Assembly (NCBI GenBank): GCA_017557665.1
Contig: JAFYYI010000034.1
Location: 228,291-292,290 of the forward strand
Source: Muribaculaceae bacterium
GTDB taxonomy: Bacteria; Bacteroidota; Bacteroidia; Bacteroidales; Muribaculaceae
Direction: 5' to 3'
Length of the DNA: 64,000 nt
The notes beneath the pieces were generated by a model. The model worked only from the letters and a program-made list of their open reading frames with translations. It did no database searches and was not told where the DNA came from. The translations under genes were made by a program, and so were the position numbers. Below, piece by piece: positions 26,293 through 35,181 of this stretch (its first letter is position 1; the number at the start of each line of letters is the position of its first letter).

Positions 26293-26847
26293 TTAGAGGG
26301 TTATTTTTATATAGTGGGCTCCAGCCGCAGCAGCAGCCTGCAGCCCCACAGCAGAATCTTCAAAAACGAGCGTCTCGTCGGGAGAAGCTCCCATGCGCGC
26401 CATCACCGTGTTATAGATCTCGGGCGAGGGTTTGCCCTGCTTTACGTCCTCACCGGCGAGGATGAGATCAAAGTCGTCGGTCGCGCCGATATGGTTCAAA
26501 GCGTTAAAGAGGTTCTTGGCACGAGCCGTGGAAGCCACGGCCGTCTTTCCGCCGCTCTTGCGGAACATCCTGATGAAGTCCAGCAGCGGCCGATTGACCT
26601 TGAGCAGACCGAAATGGTTGGGATAGCACTCCCCCTTGAGGGCGCGGATGCGCTGACGCACATCGGCATCCTCAATGCCCATCTTCTCCATGAAGCCGTC
26701 GAAACGCAAGCCGTAACACTTGCGGTAGTCCTCCTCGGTGAGAGTCAGACCCACTTGGGAGAACGCTTCACGATAGGCGTGGTAATTGGCCTGAAACGTA
26801 TTGACTAAAGTGCCGTCAAAGTCGGTTATAATCAGCTTGATTTCCAC
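26293..26847 (-). CDS. HAD-family phosphatase/phosphoglucomutase-like hydrolase
   Basis: A 184-residue HAD protein with catalytic Asp9 and Asp11 in TDFDGTLVNT, a small alpha cap, the Ser/Thr motif AVASTARAK, Lys in KQGKPSPEIY and the acidic pair in VFEDSAVG. The start codon is GTG at 26847; starting at the next ATG would remove the catalytic aspartates. It probably acts on a phosphorylated sugar or polyol. It lies between the nucleotidyltransferase and kinase genes. Confidence 0.85.
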   Translation of the reverse strand: MEIKLIITDFDGTLVNTFQANYHAYREAFSQVGLTLTEEDYRKCYGLRFDGFMEKMGIEDADVRQRIRALKGECYPNHFGLLKVNRPLLDFIRMFRKSGGKTAVASTARAKNLFNALNHIGATDDFDLILAGEDVKQGKPSPEIYNTVMARMGASPDETLVFEDSAVGLQAAAAAGAHYIKITL

Positions 26848-26858
26848 AATTTAATCGA

Positions 26859-27599
26859 TTAATGCTGGTTACTGTAGAATAAGAGCTCCTCGGGGGTGCC
26901 GTAGGAGTAATACTCTTCCATGGGTGCCAGGCGCACGACCTTACCCTCGGCCAGCAGGTAGTTATAGAGCAACGACACATAGAACTCGGCCTTGTCGTGG
27001 GTGCCGTCCTCTAGCAGCTGATGGGCAATGTGCTTGAAGTCTTTGCCGCTACCGAAGAAATAGGCTCCGCACAGGGCATGGTTGGAAATAGGCTCTTTCT
27101 CGGCGGTGCGCAGCACGCGTCCCTCGTCGTCAATCTCGGCGTAGCTGTAACGCGGATTGTCGGACTCGAAGGAGACCAGCGCTCCGCCATCAGCCTCGAC
27201 TGCAGGTACAGCGAGGGCCTGAGCCACCAGCTCATTGTACCGCTTGCTGCGGAATTCCAGGTCACAGTCCATGACCACCACGGCATCCTCGTCGTCGATG
27301 GCGCTCTCGGCCACCAGGCAGGTCTCGACCGCACCTCGAGTCGTTTTCAGGACCGAAAACACTCGGGCATCGGGCTGAATTGCCTTGATGAGCTGGTCGA
27401 TGTGCTGGTTGTCGATGTGCTCTTGGCGCACGATAAAACTATATTTCATTTCCACGCCCTCGATGGCCACACTATTGATGGCACGGCGGAACAAAGGCAC
27501 GCCACGCAGCTCGATCAACGGCTTGGGTGTTGTCCAGCCAGCACGTGCAAAGCGCGAGCCTTCACCGGCCATGGGCATGATAATGTGTAAGGGTCTCAT
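26859..27599 (-). CDS. Sugar-phosphate-type nucleotidyltransferase
   Basis: A 246-residue NTP transferase counted from the ATG at 27599 (a longer frame from 27635 adds 12 residues that do not fit the family). AGEGSRFARAGWTTPKPLIE at 11-30 is the classic nucleotide-binding signature. VVVMDCDLEF supplies the metal-binding Asp. The enzyme couples a sugar phosphate or alcohol phosphate with an NTP. It is the first gene of the NTase-HAD-kinase-NTase set. It resembles LicC-like and glucose-1-phosphate-type enzymes in outline. The true substrate cannot be read from the sequence. Confidence 0.83.
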   Translation of the reverse strand: MRPLHIIMPMAGEGSRFARAGWTTPKPLIELRGVPLFRRAINSVAIEGVEMKYSFIVRQEHIDNQHIDQLIKAIQPDARVFSVLKTTRGAVETCLVAESAIDDEDAVVVMDCDLEFRSKRYNELVAQALAVPAVEADGGALVSFESDNPRYSYAEIDDEGRVLRTAEKEPISNHALCGAYFFGSGKDFKHIAHQLLEDGTHDKAEFYVSLLYNYLLAEGKVVRLAPMEEYYSYGTPEELLFYSNQH

Positions 27600-27663
27600 T
27601 TCTCTCTTATTGGTTCTTTGGGACAAGTTTATCACTTGCCATACATGACTTCCCTTATTGTTC

Positions 27664-28743
27664 TTACAGGCTCTGAGCCAGGAAATCGAGGCTCACCCTG
27701 CGTTGCTCGTCCAATCGCGCCCGGACGTCGTGCCAGTCGATGTTGCAGTCGGCCGGTTCCATGGGCTGAGTGTCGGACAATAGCCGATCTTCCAGACCGA
27801 GCAGTCCCAGCAGTCCTGAGATGCGGGTGTTGCCGCGTGAGGGATTGGCCAGGGTGAAAAATTCCTTGCCAAAGAGAATGCTGAACACCGTGCCGTGGAA
27901 GGAATCGGTCACGACCATCGAGGCCTGTCTCAGCATCATGAGCCACTGATGCACCGTCACCTCAGCAAACCATCCGCCTGAGAAATAGCGCACGGTCAAG
28001 CCTCTCTCCTCGGCCAACTGCTCAAAGAAGACCTTCTTGGCCGGCGTGACATCCAGACAGTAAACTGCAAGATAGGGTTCAGGATCAGCCTGAAGGGCCT
28101 CATCACCAATGAGCGCCTCATAGTCCCGGGCGTCACACAGCAACGTGGGATCGAGAACACAGCAGGCTTCCACACCCAAGTTGTCACGGCACAGGGCGAT
28201 ACCACTGGCCTCGCGCACCGAGATAGCGTCCATCTGCTTGGCCAGACGAGCACATGCCGCGGTCAACTCGGCGCTGTATTCCCACTCGTCTACGCCAAAC
28301 GAGGCGGCATAGGCGACACGTCTCAACGGTAATCCCTCCACAAACTTGAGGTACATGTCCTCGATGTGGTCACCGTTATACTTGGCACGCCACACCTGAT
28401 CACTGCCGACCACGATGCCCTCAAGCCGGTAACGCCGAACCACGCTGCGTTTGTAGTGCCACATGACGTGGGTCTTGGCAATGTGCTGCTCGACGAACTC
28501 ACCCGTCATAGGTTTGCGCAACGAGCCGTGATAGCGCTTGGGCATTTTCCATTTCTGGCCTTTCAAGCGTGCCCAAAGCGTGCGCATGCAATTATAGAGA
28601 TAATGTGGAGTCGAATAACGCTCATAGGCGTCAATCGTAATCGGGTCGTGCCCCAGGCCCTTAAGTGCCTGCTGCAACGCCCAATTCTGCAAAATCCCGC
28701 CGTAGTTCATCTCCAGCGGTTGTGTCACAATCCCAACTCGCAT
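27664..28743 (-). CDS. Polysaccharide pyruvyl transferase family protein
   Basis: A 359-residue protein of the CsaB/WcaK-like pyruvyl transferase family, which adds a pyruvate ketal from PEP to a sugar. Motifs are MNYGGILQNWALQQAL at the N terminus, IVVGSDQVWR near 113-122 and the C-terminal DSFHGTVFSILFGKEF with its conserved His. It is GC-rich compared with the AT-rich gene upstream. A pyruvate ketal would add negative charge to the glycan. Some members of this family have other roles, so the reaction is inferred. Confidence 0.87.
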   Translation of the reverse strand: MRVGIVTQPLEMNYGGILQNWALQQALKGLGHDPITIDAYERYSTPHYLYNCMRTLWARLKGQKWKMPKRYHGSLRKPMTGEFVEQHIAKTHVMWHYKRSVVRRYRLEGIVVGSDQVWRAKYNGDHIEDMYLKFVEGLPLRRVAYAASFGVDEWEYSAELTAACARLAKQMDAISVREASGIALCRDNLGVEACCVLDPTLLCDARDYEALIGDEALQADPEPYLAVYCLDVTPAKKVFFEQLAEERGLTVRYFSGGWFAEVTVHQWLMMLRQASMVVTDSFHGTVFSILFGKEFFTLANPSRGNTRISGLLGLLGLEDRLLSDTQPMEPADCNIDWHDVRARLDEQRRVSLDFLAQSL

Positions 28744-28780
28744 ACTGTTTTATCAACTCCAAAAGACTTCTTCATATCTA

Positions 28781-29773
28781 TTAATGTACACCCTTAGTGC
28801 GTAACCGAATCTGTCTAAATTTTCTTAATATTATTCTACCTACTTTGCTTTTTGCAACAATAAACACAAGAAGAGAAACAATGGGCCAATTAAAGCCATA
28901 AACATCTCTTAATTGTTTAAAAACATCATATTTTATCGCCCTATCACTCTCAATGGATATTAACGTTAAACTTTTCAAAAGATCTGTTGCAAGTTCTTTC
29001 AATAAATACTCATGATTAAAATGAGTAGCATAATACTTTTTAATCTCAAAAGCGGAAACTTCAAAATCAACTTTTTTCTGAGCATCTGTGCTGTGACTAG
29101 CGGAGTTTTTTAAAACCCGATAAACACCTGTAGATTTGGGAATAAAAACCGATTTAGAATAATAGCAAAAGTACAACCACATTGGATAATCCCCCATCTT
29201 CCATCTTTTTTCCGATAAGCGATTCTGTGCATAATACTTTTTATAATCAAGAAATAAGCTCTTTCTAAAACAAGTCGTATGAGAAATACATTCATTCCGC
29301 TTCAACTCGGCACTGAAGGAATCAATAGGTGCGCCGAAACCAAGAGCTGTAAATAATCCCCTATTTTGGTCAAAACTATCTGCTGAAGTATGAACTAAGC
29401 CTACCTCTGAATCAGACTCTAAAATGTCCACCTGCATTTGCAGTTTGTTGGGGTCCGTCCAGTAATCGTCTCCTTCGCACAGGGCGATATACTTTGAATC
29501 GGGGTGCATGGCAGCATCCATGGCTCTTGCTAAAGAGCCATCACGCTTGCTATACTGGTTCTCGGTTTCAAAAACGGGTTTGATGATGTCAGGGTATTTC
29601 TCGGCATATTCGCGGATGATGGCAGCCGACCCGTCGGTCGAGGCATCGTCATGGACAATGGCCTCGAAGGGGAAGTTGGTCTTCTGCATCACGAAACCGT
29701 CCAGGCATTGCCTCAAGTACGGCTCATGGTTATAGACCAGACAACGGATTGAAACCAAAGGGACACCTGTCAT
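28781..29773 (-). CDS. Glycosyltransferase, GT2 family
   Basis: A 330-residue GT-A enzyme with VSIRCLVYNHEPYLRQCLDG at 7-26, HDDASTDGS at 41-49 and the metal motif CEGDDYW at 99-105, the style common in Bacteroidetes capsule loci. The C-terminal third is basic and AT-rich, with a hydrophobic segment near VSLLVFIVAKS that could touch the membrane. The 3' two thirds of the gene are markedly more AT-rich than the 5' end. Substrate unknown. Confidence 0.9.
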   Translation of the reverse strand: MTGVPLVSIRCLVYNHEPYLRQCLDGFVMQKTNFPFEAIVHDDASTDGSAAIIREYAEKYPDIIKPVFETENQYSKRDGSLARAMDAAMHPDSKYIALCEGDDYWTDPNKLQMQVDILESDSEVGLVHTSADSFDQNRGLFTALGFGAPIDSFSAELKRNECISHTTCFRKSLFLDYKKYYAQNRLSEKRWKMGDYPMWLYFCYYSKSVFIPKSTGVYRVLKNSASHSTDAQKKVDFEVSAFEIKKYYATHFNHEYLLKELATDLLKSLTLISIESDRAIKYDVFKQLRDVYGFNWPIVSLLVFIVAKSKVGRIILRKFRQIRLRTKGVH

Positions 29774-29819
29774 ATTTTCAAAATAAAAATCTCGGTCAAC
29801 TATTCAGAACGCAAATGCA

Positions 29820-30278
29820 CTACGTTGTTGACACCAATGTATATTTGTTATCTTCTTCGTCAATTACAACAAAACCTGTCTTCTGATATAATTTGAATGC
29901 TGCTATATTTGTTTTAGCACATTTCAGCTTAAAATTCGGAATACCAACACTTCTTAAATGCTCTTTGACTCTCTCTATCATTTGAGATGCCACACCACAT
30001 CGTCTATACTCAGGAAGGACGCAGAAAAAAACGCAATAGCCTTCTTGGTTCTTAACAGCGACTTCGTTGTCATAGAAGAAAAGTGTGCCGATGATTTTTT
30101 CATTTTTATCATAGCAGACGATACAATTCGCTAAAGCGGCAAGCTTTTCTGGCCATTGTTTTTTACTGTCGCTATCTCGGAATGAGTACGGCTTATCAGA
30201 ATAAGGGTCGAACAGTGTCAATAATTGTACGATCTCATCGACTGTCCTTTTTTTGATTTCAAATGTGAACATACTCAT
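29820..30278 (-). CDS. GNAT-family N-acetyltransferase
   Basis: A 152-residue GNAT enzyme with motif A in LPEYRRCGVASQMIERVKE (the R-x-x-G-x-A CoA pyrophosphate loop) and motif B in KTNIAAFKLYQKTGF. Its length is typical. It overlaps the ATP-grasp gene by 4 bp (30275-30278, ATGA), so the two are likely coupled. It may acetylate an amino sugar or the small molecule used by the ATP-grasp enzymes. Confidence 0.87.
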   Translation of the reverse strand: MSMFTFEIKKRTVDEIVQLLTLFDPYSDKPYSFRDSDSKKQWPEKLAALANCIVCYDKNEKIIGTLFFYDNEVAVKNQEGYCVFFCVLPEYRRCGVASQMIERVKEHLRSVGIPNFKLKCAKTNIAAFKLYQKTGFVVIDEEDNKYTLVSTT

Positions 30279-31390
30279 ATCATCAATTTGTGGTCCGATT
30301 GATAAATGAAATAACCTGACCTGTCAAAAGAACTCCTCAATTTGCTTAACGGCCTGTCCTCATCAATTGAGAAATCAATCATCCATGGTGCGCCCTTGTT
30401 CTCAAGAATAAAGTCCTTGACATGCTTCGTGTCCTCACTCAAGAAGTAGATTCCCGAGAATTGTCCCGAATGTATCACGGGTTCAACAAAGTCATCTAAT
30501 GCCACTTGGATCATTCCCTTGATGTAATCATATCCCGTGCTCAACTGCACAAGTTTGTATGAAATCCAACCGCCTCCACCACGGGCACCCACTTCCATCA
30601 GATAGACTTCACCGTTCTTGTCAATCTTGAATTCTGCATGTGAAGCACTATTGTTTATCTGTAATGCATCCAACAGTTTAGTGTTATACTCAGCGATTTT
30701 CTGTTGAATCACATCAGGCAACAATGATGGCTGATGATGGGCTATCTCAACAAAATATGGGTTTCCAGTAGTTTCCTTATCAGTTATTGTCAACAGATAA
30801 TGCTTTCCCTGATATGAAATGCTCTCAACCGATACTTCCACGCCTTCAATCAACTGTTCTATTAAAATAACCTTACTCCTGGAGTTCTCTCTTGCCCGAG
30901 AAACGGCGAACTCAAGGTCATCTGAACTTTTAGCGACTGATATTCCTCTACTGGCACTACTATCGGAAGGCTTAACAATAACCGGATAATAATCTACTGT
31001 TGGAACGTCATCGGGGCCAACAATATGGTAAGCGGGTTGGGGGCATGCTTGAGTTCCTGAGACTCGTTTACGCATCTCGATTTTGTTGGTCGCCCATTTT
31101 GCGGTCTGCATTGAGTTACCGTTGAGCCCGCAATTGTCATGCAGGTAAGCCAATGTCGGCACAGCCAGTTCTAAAGCATTTGCCACCACTCCGTCTATTC
31201 TCTCTTGTTGACACATCTCAGCTACCGCTTGATGGTCAACAATGGAAATATCACAAAAATGGTCGGCATAATCCTTGCAAAAGGCACCTTTTGCCCAAGC
31301 GACACAATAGGTTTCAAGCCCCATTTCACGAGCTTTCAAATATAAAGGGAGGTGAGGCTCGGAAGCGCCTAAAATAGCAAGTTTCTTCAT
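30275..31390 (-). CDS. ATP-grasp ligase (A)
   Basis: A 371-residue ATP-grasp protein from the ATG at 31390; the longer frame starts at a TTG. The N-terminal Rossmann-like domain opens KKLAILGASEPHLPLY, the glycine-rich ATP loop is KPSDSSASRGISV, and the metal-binding block is YLMEVGARGGGGW. The family forms amide, ester or thioester bonds from a carboxylate through an acyl phosphate. It is similar in plan to the next gene upstream (31440-32645). It may attach an amino acid or other acid to a sugar or build such a substituent; this is inference. Confidence 0.85.
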   Translation of the reverse strand: MKKLAILGASEPHLPLYLKAREMGLETYCVAWAKGAFCKDYADHFCDISIVDHQAVAEMCQQERIDGVVANALELAVPTLAYLHDNCGLNGNSMQTAKWATNKIEMRKRVSGTQACPQPAYHIVGPDDVPTVDYYPVIVKPSDSSASRGISVAKSSDDLEFAVSRARENSRSKVILIEQLIEGVEVSVESISYQGKHYLLTITDKETTGNPYFVEIAHHQPSLLPDVIQQKIAEYNTKLLDALQINNSASHAEFKIDKNGEVYLMEVGARGGGGWISYKLVQLSTGYDYIKGMIQVALDDFVEPVIHSGQFSGIYFLSEDTKHVKDFILENKGAPWMIDFSIDEDRPLSKLRSSFDRSGYFIYQSDHKLMI

Positions 31391-31439
31391 TCTATTTATG
31401 AGCAAATATCACCGACATCTTCGTGACCATCGATAACAG

Positions 31440-32645
31440 CTATTGTGTGACGATGGATATGTAGGAGTTGGGGGCGGAAACGAAACGGTCGAGGGTTTCA
31501 CGTGTGTCGAAACGCAGGAAAATGGTACCCAAAGACTGATTGGCGCCGGTAAATGCGGAGACCTTATCGCCTGGCTTAACCCACAGGTCACGCTCAACCA
31601 AGTGGTCACGTTCAAAATCGGAATTGATGCACAAGTCCTTGAAAGTGCCGTCGTGCTCGCTATGCAGCACATTAATGGCATAATAGCCGTTGTAGTTGGG
31701 CTCGTGGACGTCGGGCAAGGGCAAGCCAACTGAAGCGCACACCTCTGCATCGATGATATCCACGTCGGCGGCATAGTTCAATATCTCGGCCAAACGGTTG
31801 CCACCGGCACGGGGCGACACCTCCATGAGATAGGCTTTTCCATTGGTGCAAACACGGCACTCTACATTGAACATGCCAGTAGTGACATGTAGCAGGTCAA
31901 AAAGACGTTGCAGGTCGCTCTTGAATTCCTGTTCATGTTCTTTGCTCATTGCCGAAGGCCAAAATTCGCCTGAAGGGGCAAAAGGATTCACAGCCTCGTT
32001 GTCAAAGAACTGATCATAGAAGGCATTGTATAGCAACTTGCCATCGACTACGAAGCATTCATCACCCATAGATGGTCCCATCTTCTCGAGGAAGTCCTCG
32101 ATGATGTAGTGGCGCGAGGGAGAGCAGTCAAGGGCGTGGGCAATGGCAGCTGGCAGATCGGCAGGGTCATCAACACGGGTGACACCCTTGCTACCGGCAC
32201 TGTCAACGGGTTTGACGATGACGGGCCAGTTGAAGTAGTTGATGTCCTGCAGGGCATCGTCGCACTCGTTGTAGCCGCGCGCATTGGGCACGTTGAAGCC
32301 GTTGTCAGCAAGGAATTGGCGGAATCGCGACTTGTCCTGCAGGATGCAGGCGGCCTCATAACTGCACTGGAAGGGCAGACCCATCTGCTCGGCGGTATAG
32401 GCCGCGGCCACGACACCGGGATCGACGGCAAACGACATGATGCCATCAATCTGGAGTTCACGTGCCAGAGCGAGCACGGCCTCCTTGTCGATGATGCTCA
32501 CGTTGTGGTACTCATCACTGTACTTGTGCGCAATGTTATCGGGGAGATAGTCCACGGTAATGACATGAATGCCATGACGATGGGCAACCTCGATAACGGG
32601 CAACAGGTAACGCAACCCGCCCAAGAGCATCAGTTTCTTCTTCAT
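31440..32645 (-). CDS. ATP-grasp ligase (B), carbamoyl-phosphate-synthase-like
   Basis: A 401-residue ATP-grasp protein with MLLGGLRYLLPVIEVAHR-like N terminus, the ATP loop KPVDSAGSKGVTRV near 140-153 and YLMEVSPRAGGNRL as the metal and substrate block. The C-terminal part is larger than in ligase A. It is much more GC-rich than ligase A and ligase C, which suggests a separate origin. It lies 18 bp from ligase C and about 50 bp from ligase A. The substrate is unknown. Confidence 0.86.
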   Translation of the reverse strand: MKKKLMLLGGLRYLLPVIEVAHRHGIHVITVDYLPDNIAHKYSDEYHNVSIIDKEAVLALARELQIDGIMSFAVDPGVVAAAYTAEQMGLPFQCSYEAACILQDKSRFRQFLADNGFNVPNARGYNECDDALQDINYFNWPVIVKPVDSAGSKGVTRVDDPADLPAAIAHALDCSPSRHYIIEDFLEKMGPSMGDECFVVDGKLLYNAFYDQFFDNEAVNPFAPSGEFWPSAMSKEHEQEFKSDLQRLFDLLHVTTGMFNVECRVCTNGKAYLMEVSPRAGGNRLAEILNYAADVDIIDAEVCASVGLPLPDVHEPNYNGYYAINVLHSEHDGTFKDLCINSDFERDHLVERDLWVKPGDKVSAFTGANQSLGTIFLRFDTRETLDRFVSAPNSYISIVTQ

Positions 32646-32663
32646 GAAAACCTTAAGCTAATT

Positions 32664-33806
32664 TTAATGCTTTCTTGCAGTATAGAATCGCCTTGCCACG
32701 TCATTTTCTAAAATCGGTCCAAACATGACTTGTTCAATATCCAAACCTGGAAGTGAATTAATCTCGCATATTTTAAAACCATCGTCAGTAATGATGACAT
32801 CTAAGCCGAAATACTCAAGTGTTGAGAAGTAATTCACGATGTCATATAGACCCTTTTTTACAATATCCCAATTCGGCAATCTCTCCCCACCGAGACTTAC
32901 ATGAGTATCAGGGTGGACTTTATGCGTTGTTTGGCCATCCTTGTCATAGCCTTTTTTGCGATAAAAGACGTCATTAAGAATGCCTGTCTCAAAATCAAAA
33001 GTCACGCCAACACCACCTTGCGACATATTAGACGTTGTGGAAGATAAACTTGTGCCAAAGCGAGCATATGAGAGAATCGCTTTTGTTTCTCCACCACCAT
33101 ACTTATCCTTAAACTTCGCCATGATTATCCTCAAGGTACATTCACTGTTAGGCCAGACCCTATCCAATTGACTGTGCTGGTGACAATACTCCGTAACGAT
33201 GTAACCTCTGAGAGAATTCTTCAACTCCTCATATTTCTCGTGGGACAACAATTCATTATTCGCATAGATTTCATCATGTTTGATTTCAAGTCTGATAAAA
33301 CCTATACCGAGGGAGCCAGCCAAAGGTTTCAACGCCAAGACCTTCTCTTGGCGTAAGAGATTGAGAAGTGCATTTGAATCTTTTGGAATCTGCTTGTCAA
33401 AATCCATTAAATAGGAATAATTCCCGTCATTCTCGATATAAAGGTAATATCGTGGCATGAAGTCTTTAATCCGAGAATCCTGAAAAACATACCGGGTAGT
33501 CAGCTTGTCATCAAGCCATATTTGAAAATTATTATTTAACGGGAACAATTTCCGATAATTAAAATCAGACAAATACCTCGTGTAATTATCATCATTCAAT
33601 CCCCATAAATCAATTCTGCTGGGATAAAAACCTCTTTTAACAGCCCAAATCTTATCCTTCAAAGGCTTCTTGCTTTCTTTCCATTCTTTAATTAGGCCAT
33701 TGGTTGTCATTTTACGTATGTAACCATGGTGGATGCCTTTTCTCTTCAGATATGAGGCAACCAAGCATCTAATTAGCTTATTATAAGCCCTTTTGATAAT
33801 ATTCAT
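32664..33806 (-). CDS. Sugar-transfer-associated ATP-grasp protein (C)
   Basis: A 380-residue protein of the type called sugar-transfer-associated ATP-grasp, common in polysaccharide loci and of unsettled reaction. Visible motifs are ALKPLAGSLGIGFIRL near 152-167, YIVTEYCHQH and the C-terminal CEINSLPGLDIEQV. It is AT-rich. It is unlike ligases A and B apart from the fold. It follows the aminotransferase gene by 17 bp. An amide-forming step on a uronic acid or amino sugar would fit but is unproven. Confidence 0.8.
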   Translation of the reverse strand: MNIIKRAYNKLIRCLVASYLKRKGIHHGYIRKMTTNGLIKEWKESKKPLKDKIWAVKRGFYPSRIDLWGLNDDNYTRYLSDFNYRKLFPLNNNFQIWLDDKLTTRYVFQDSRIKDFMPRYYLYIENDGNYSYLMDFDKQIPKDSNALLNLLRQEKVLALKPLAGSLGIGFIRLEIKHDEIYANNELLSHEKYEELKNSLRGYIVTEYCHQHSQLDRVWPNSECTLRIIMAKFKDKYGGGETKAILSYARFGTSLSSTTSNMSQGGVGVTFDFETGILNDVFYRKKGYDKDGQTTHKVHPDTHVSLGGERLPNWDIVKKGLYDIVNYFSTLEYFGLDVIITDDGFKICEINSLPGLDIEQVMFGPILENDVARRFYTARKH

Positions 33807-33823
33807 AACTATGAAGATACAGA

Positions 33824-34936
33824 TTATTTGTTGAGGATGATGTCGAGGACGCGTTGTTGGTCGTCGGGGGTGAGTTCGTGGTGGATGGGGAGGCAGATGA
33901 CGGTGTCGGCCATTCGGGTGGCGTTGGGCAGGTTCTCGCGTGAGGCACTGGGCAGGCCACGATAGGTGGAGAAGCTGCTGATGAGCGGATAGAAGTAGCG
34001 GCGCGCCAAGATGTTGTGCTGGCGCAGCTTGTTGAAAAGCTCGTCGCGAGTCATGCCATACTTGTCGGCATCGACAAAGATGGGGAAGTAGCCGTAGTTG
34101 TGGCGCACACCGGGCATGTCGTCCCAGAAGTCGATGCCCTCGACGGGGCGCAGGGCTTCGCGATAACGAATGGCGACCTGGTGACGCGCCTCGATGGCAT
34201 CATCGACCTGACGCAGGTTGAGCAGACCGAAAGCGGCACGCATCTCGTCCATCTTGCCGTTGATGCCGGGTGCAACGACCTCGGTCTCACCGGCAAAGCC
34301 GAAGTTCTTGAGATAGTCGATGCGCTGCTTGGTCTTCTCGTCATGAACGACCAGGGCACCGCCCTCGGTGGTGCCGAAGACCTTGGTGCCATGGAAACTG
34401 AGTGTGGACATGTCACCCTCGGTGAGGATGCTCTTGCCGTCGACCTCGATGCCGAATGCATGGGCCGCGTCATAGATCACGCGCAGGCCGTACTTGTCGG
34501 CGATATCCTGGATTTCCCTCGTGCGACAGGGTTTGCCATAGACATGGACCGGCAATATCGCTGTGGTGCGAGGCGTGATAGCCGCCTCGATGCGGTCGGG
34601 GTCGATGCCCCCGGTTGCCAGGTCTATGTCTACAAAAACGGGCTTGATGCCGTTCCACCACAACGAGTGGGTGGTCGCCACGAAACTGTAGGGCGTGGTA
34701 ATGACCTCGCCCGAGATGTTGAGGGCCTGGAGGGCCGTGATGAGGGGCAGCGTGCCATTGGTGAACAGGCTGATGTAAGGCACCTTTAGGTACTCGCACA
34801 AGGCGGCCTCGAAGCGGCGATGGAACTCGCCGTTATTGGTCACCCATTTGCGGTCCCAGATCTCGCGCAGCATCTGGTGGAAATCGTCGAGGTCGGGTAA
34901 CAGTGGTGATGTCACCACAATCGTTTTGTCATCCAT
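33824..34936 (-). CDS. DegT/DnrJ/EryC1/StrS-family sugar aminotransferase
   Basis: A 370-residue PLP enzyme from the ATG at 34936; the frame runs 20 codons further but that extension does not resemble the family. The PLP lysine is Lys185 in SFHGTKVFGTTEGG. IYDAAHAFG carries the PLP-ring Asp and TPYSFVATTHS is conserved. The family converts a keto group of a nucleotide sugar into an amine. It is the first gene of the long operon, about 200 nt downstream of a strong promoter. No 4,6-dehydratase partner was found in the window. The amine it makes is a natural acceptor for the acyl groups prepared downstream. Confidence 0.9.
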   Translation of the reverse strand: MDDKTIVVTSPLLPDLDDFHQMLREIWDRKWVTNNGEFHRRFEAALCEYLKVPYISLFTNGTLPLITALQALNISGEVITTPYSFVATTHSLWWNGIKPVFVDIDLATGGIDPDRIEAAITPRTTAILPVHVYGKPCRTREIQDIADKYGLRVIYDAAHAFGIEVDGKSILTEGDMSTLSFHGTKVFGTTEGGALVVHDEKTKQRIDYLKNFGFAGETEVVAPGINGKMDEMRAAFGLLNLRQVDDAIEARHQVAIRYREALRPVEGIDFWDDMPGVRHNYGYFPIFVDADKYGMTRDELFNKLRQHNILARRYFYPLISSFSTYRGLPSASRENLPNATRMADTVICLPIHHELTPDDQQRVLDIILNK

Positions 34937-35149
34937 TTCAGTAAAGTTGGTTGAGGATAGCCAGCACGGCTCAGAGGAGATAAAACAGGGGGTCACCGGC
35001 CCTTGTGGGACCAGCGACGATGTGGAGAGCGGGTAATGCTGGGGACACTATCACAGTAGTCATTTACAGCGAGTTACCTGTCGTATGTCTTGTTTCAAGA
35101 ACACTCTCGCGCATATGTACGTGCACGTGATGCGCAAACATTTAAGTTG

Positions 35150-35181
35150 CAAAATTAGCACTTTTCTCCCACGTGGGCAAA
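35150..35181 (-). promoter_or_regulatory. Promoter of the main polysaccharide operon
   Basis: On the minus strand TTTG (35178-35181), a 20-nt spacer and TAATTTTG (35150-35157) match the Bacteroidetes consensus. The leader to the aminotransferase ATG would be about 200 nt, with no open frame I trust. Two CACGTG palindromes lie close to the promoter (35124-35129 and 35170-35175). They could be an operator or chance. No long inverted repeats of the invertible-promoter type were seen. Confidence 0.7.

Noticed and set aside
34937..34996. A 20-residue N-terminal extension of the aminotransferase
   Set aside because: The extension is Cys/Ser-rich and unlike the family. The ATG at 34936 starts directly before the conserved fold.
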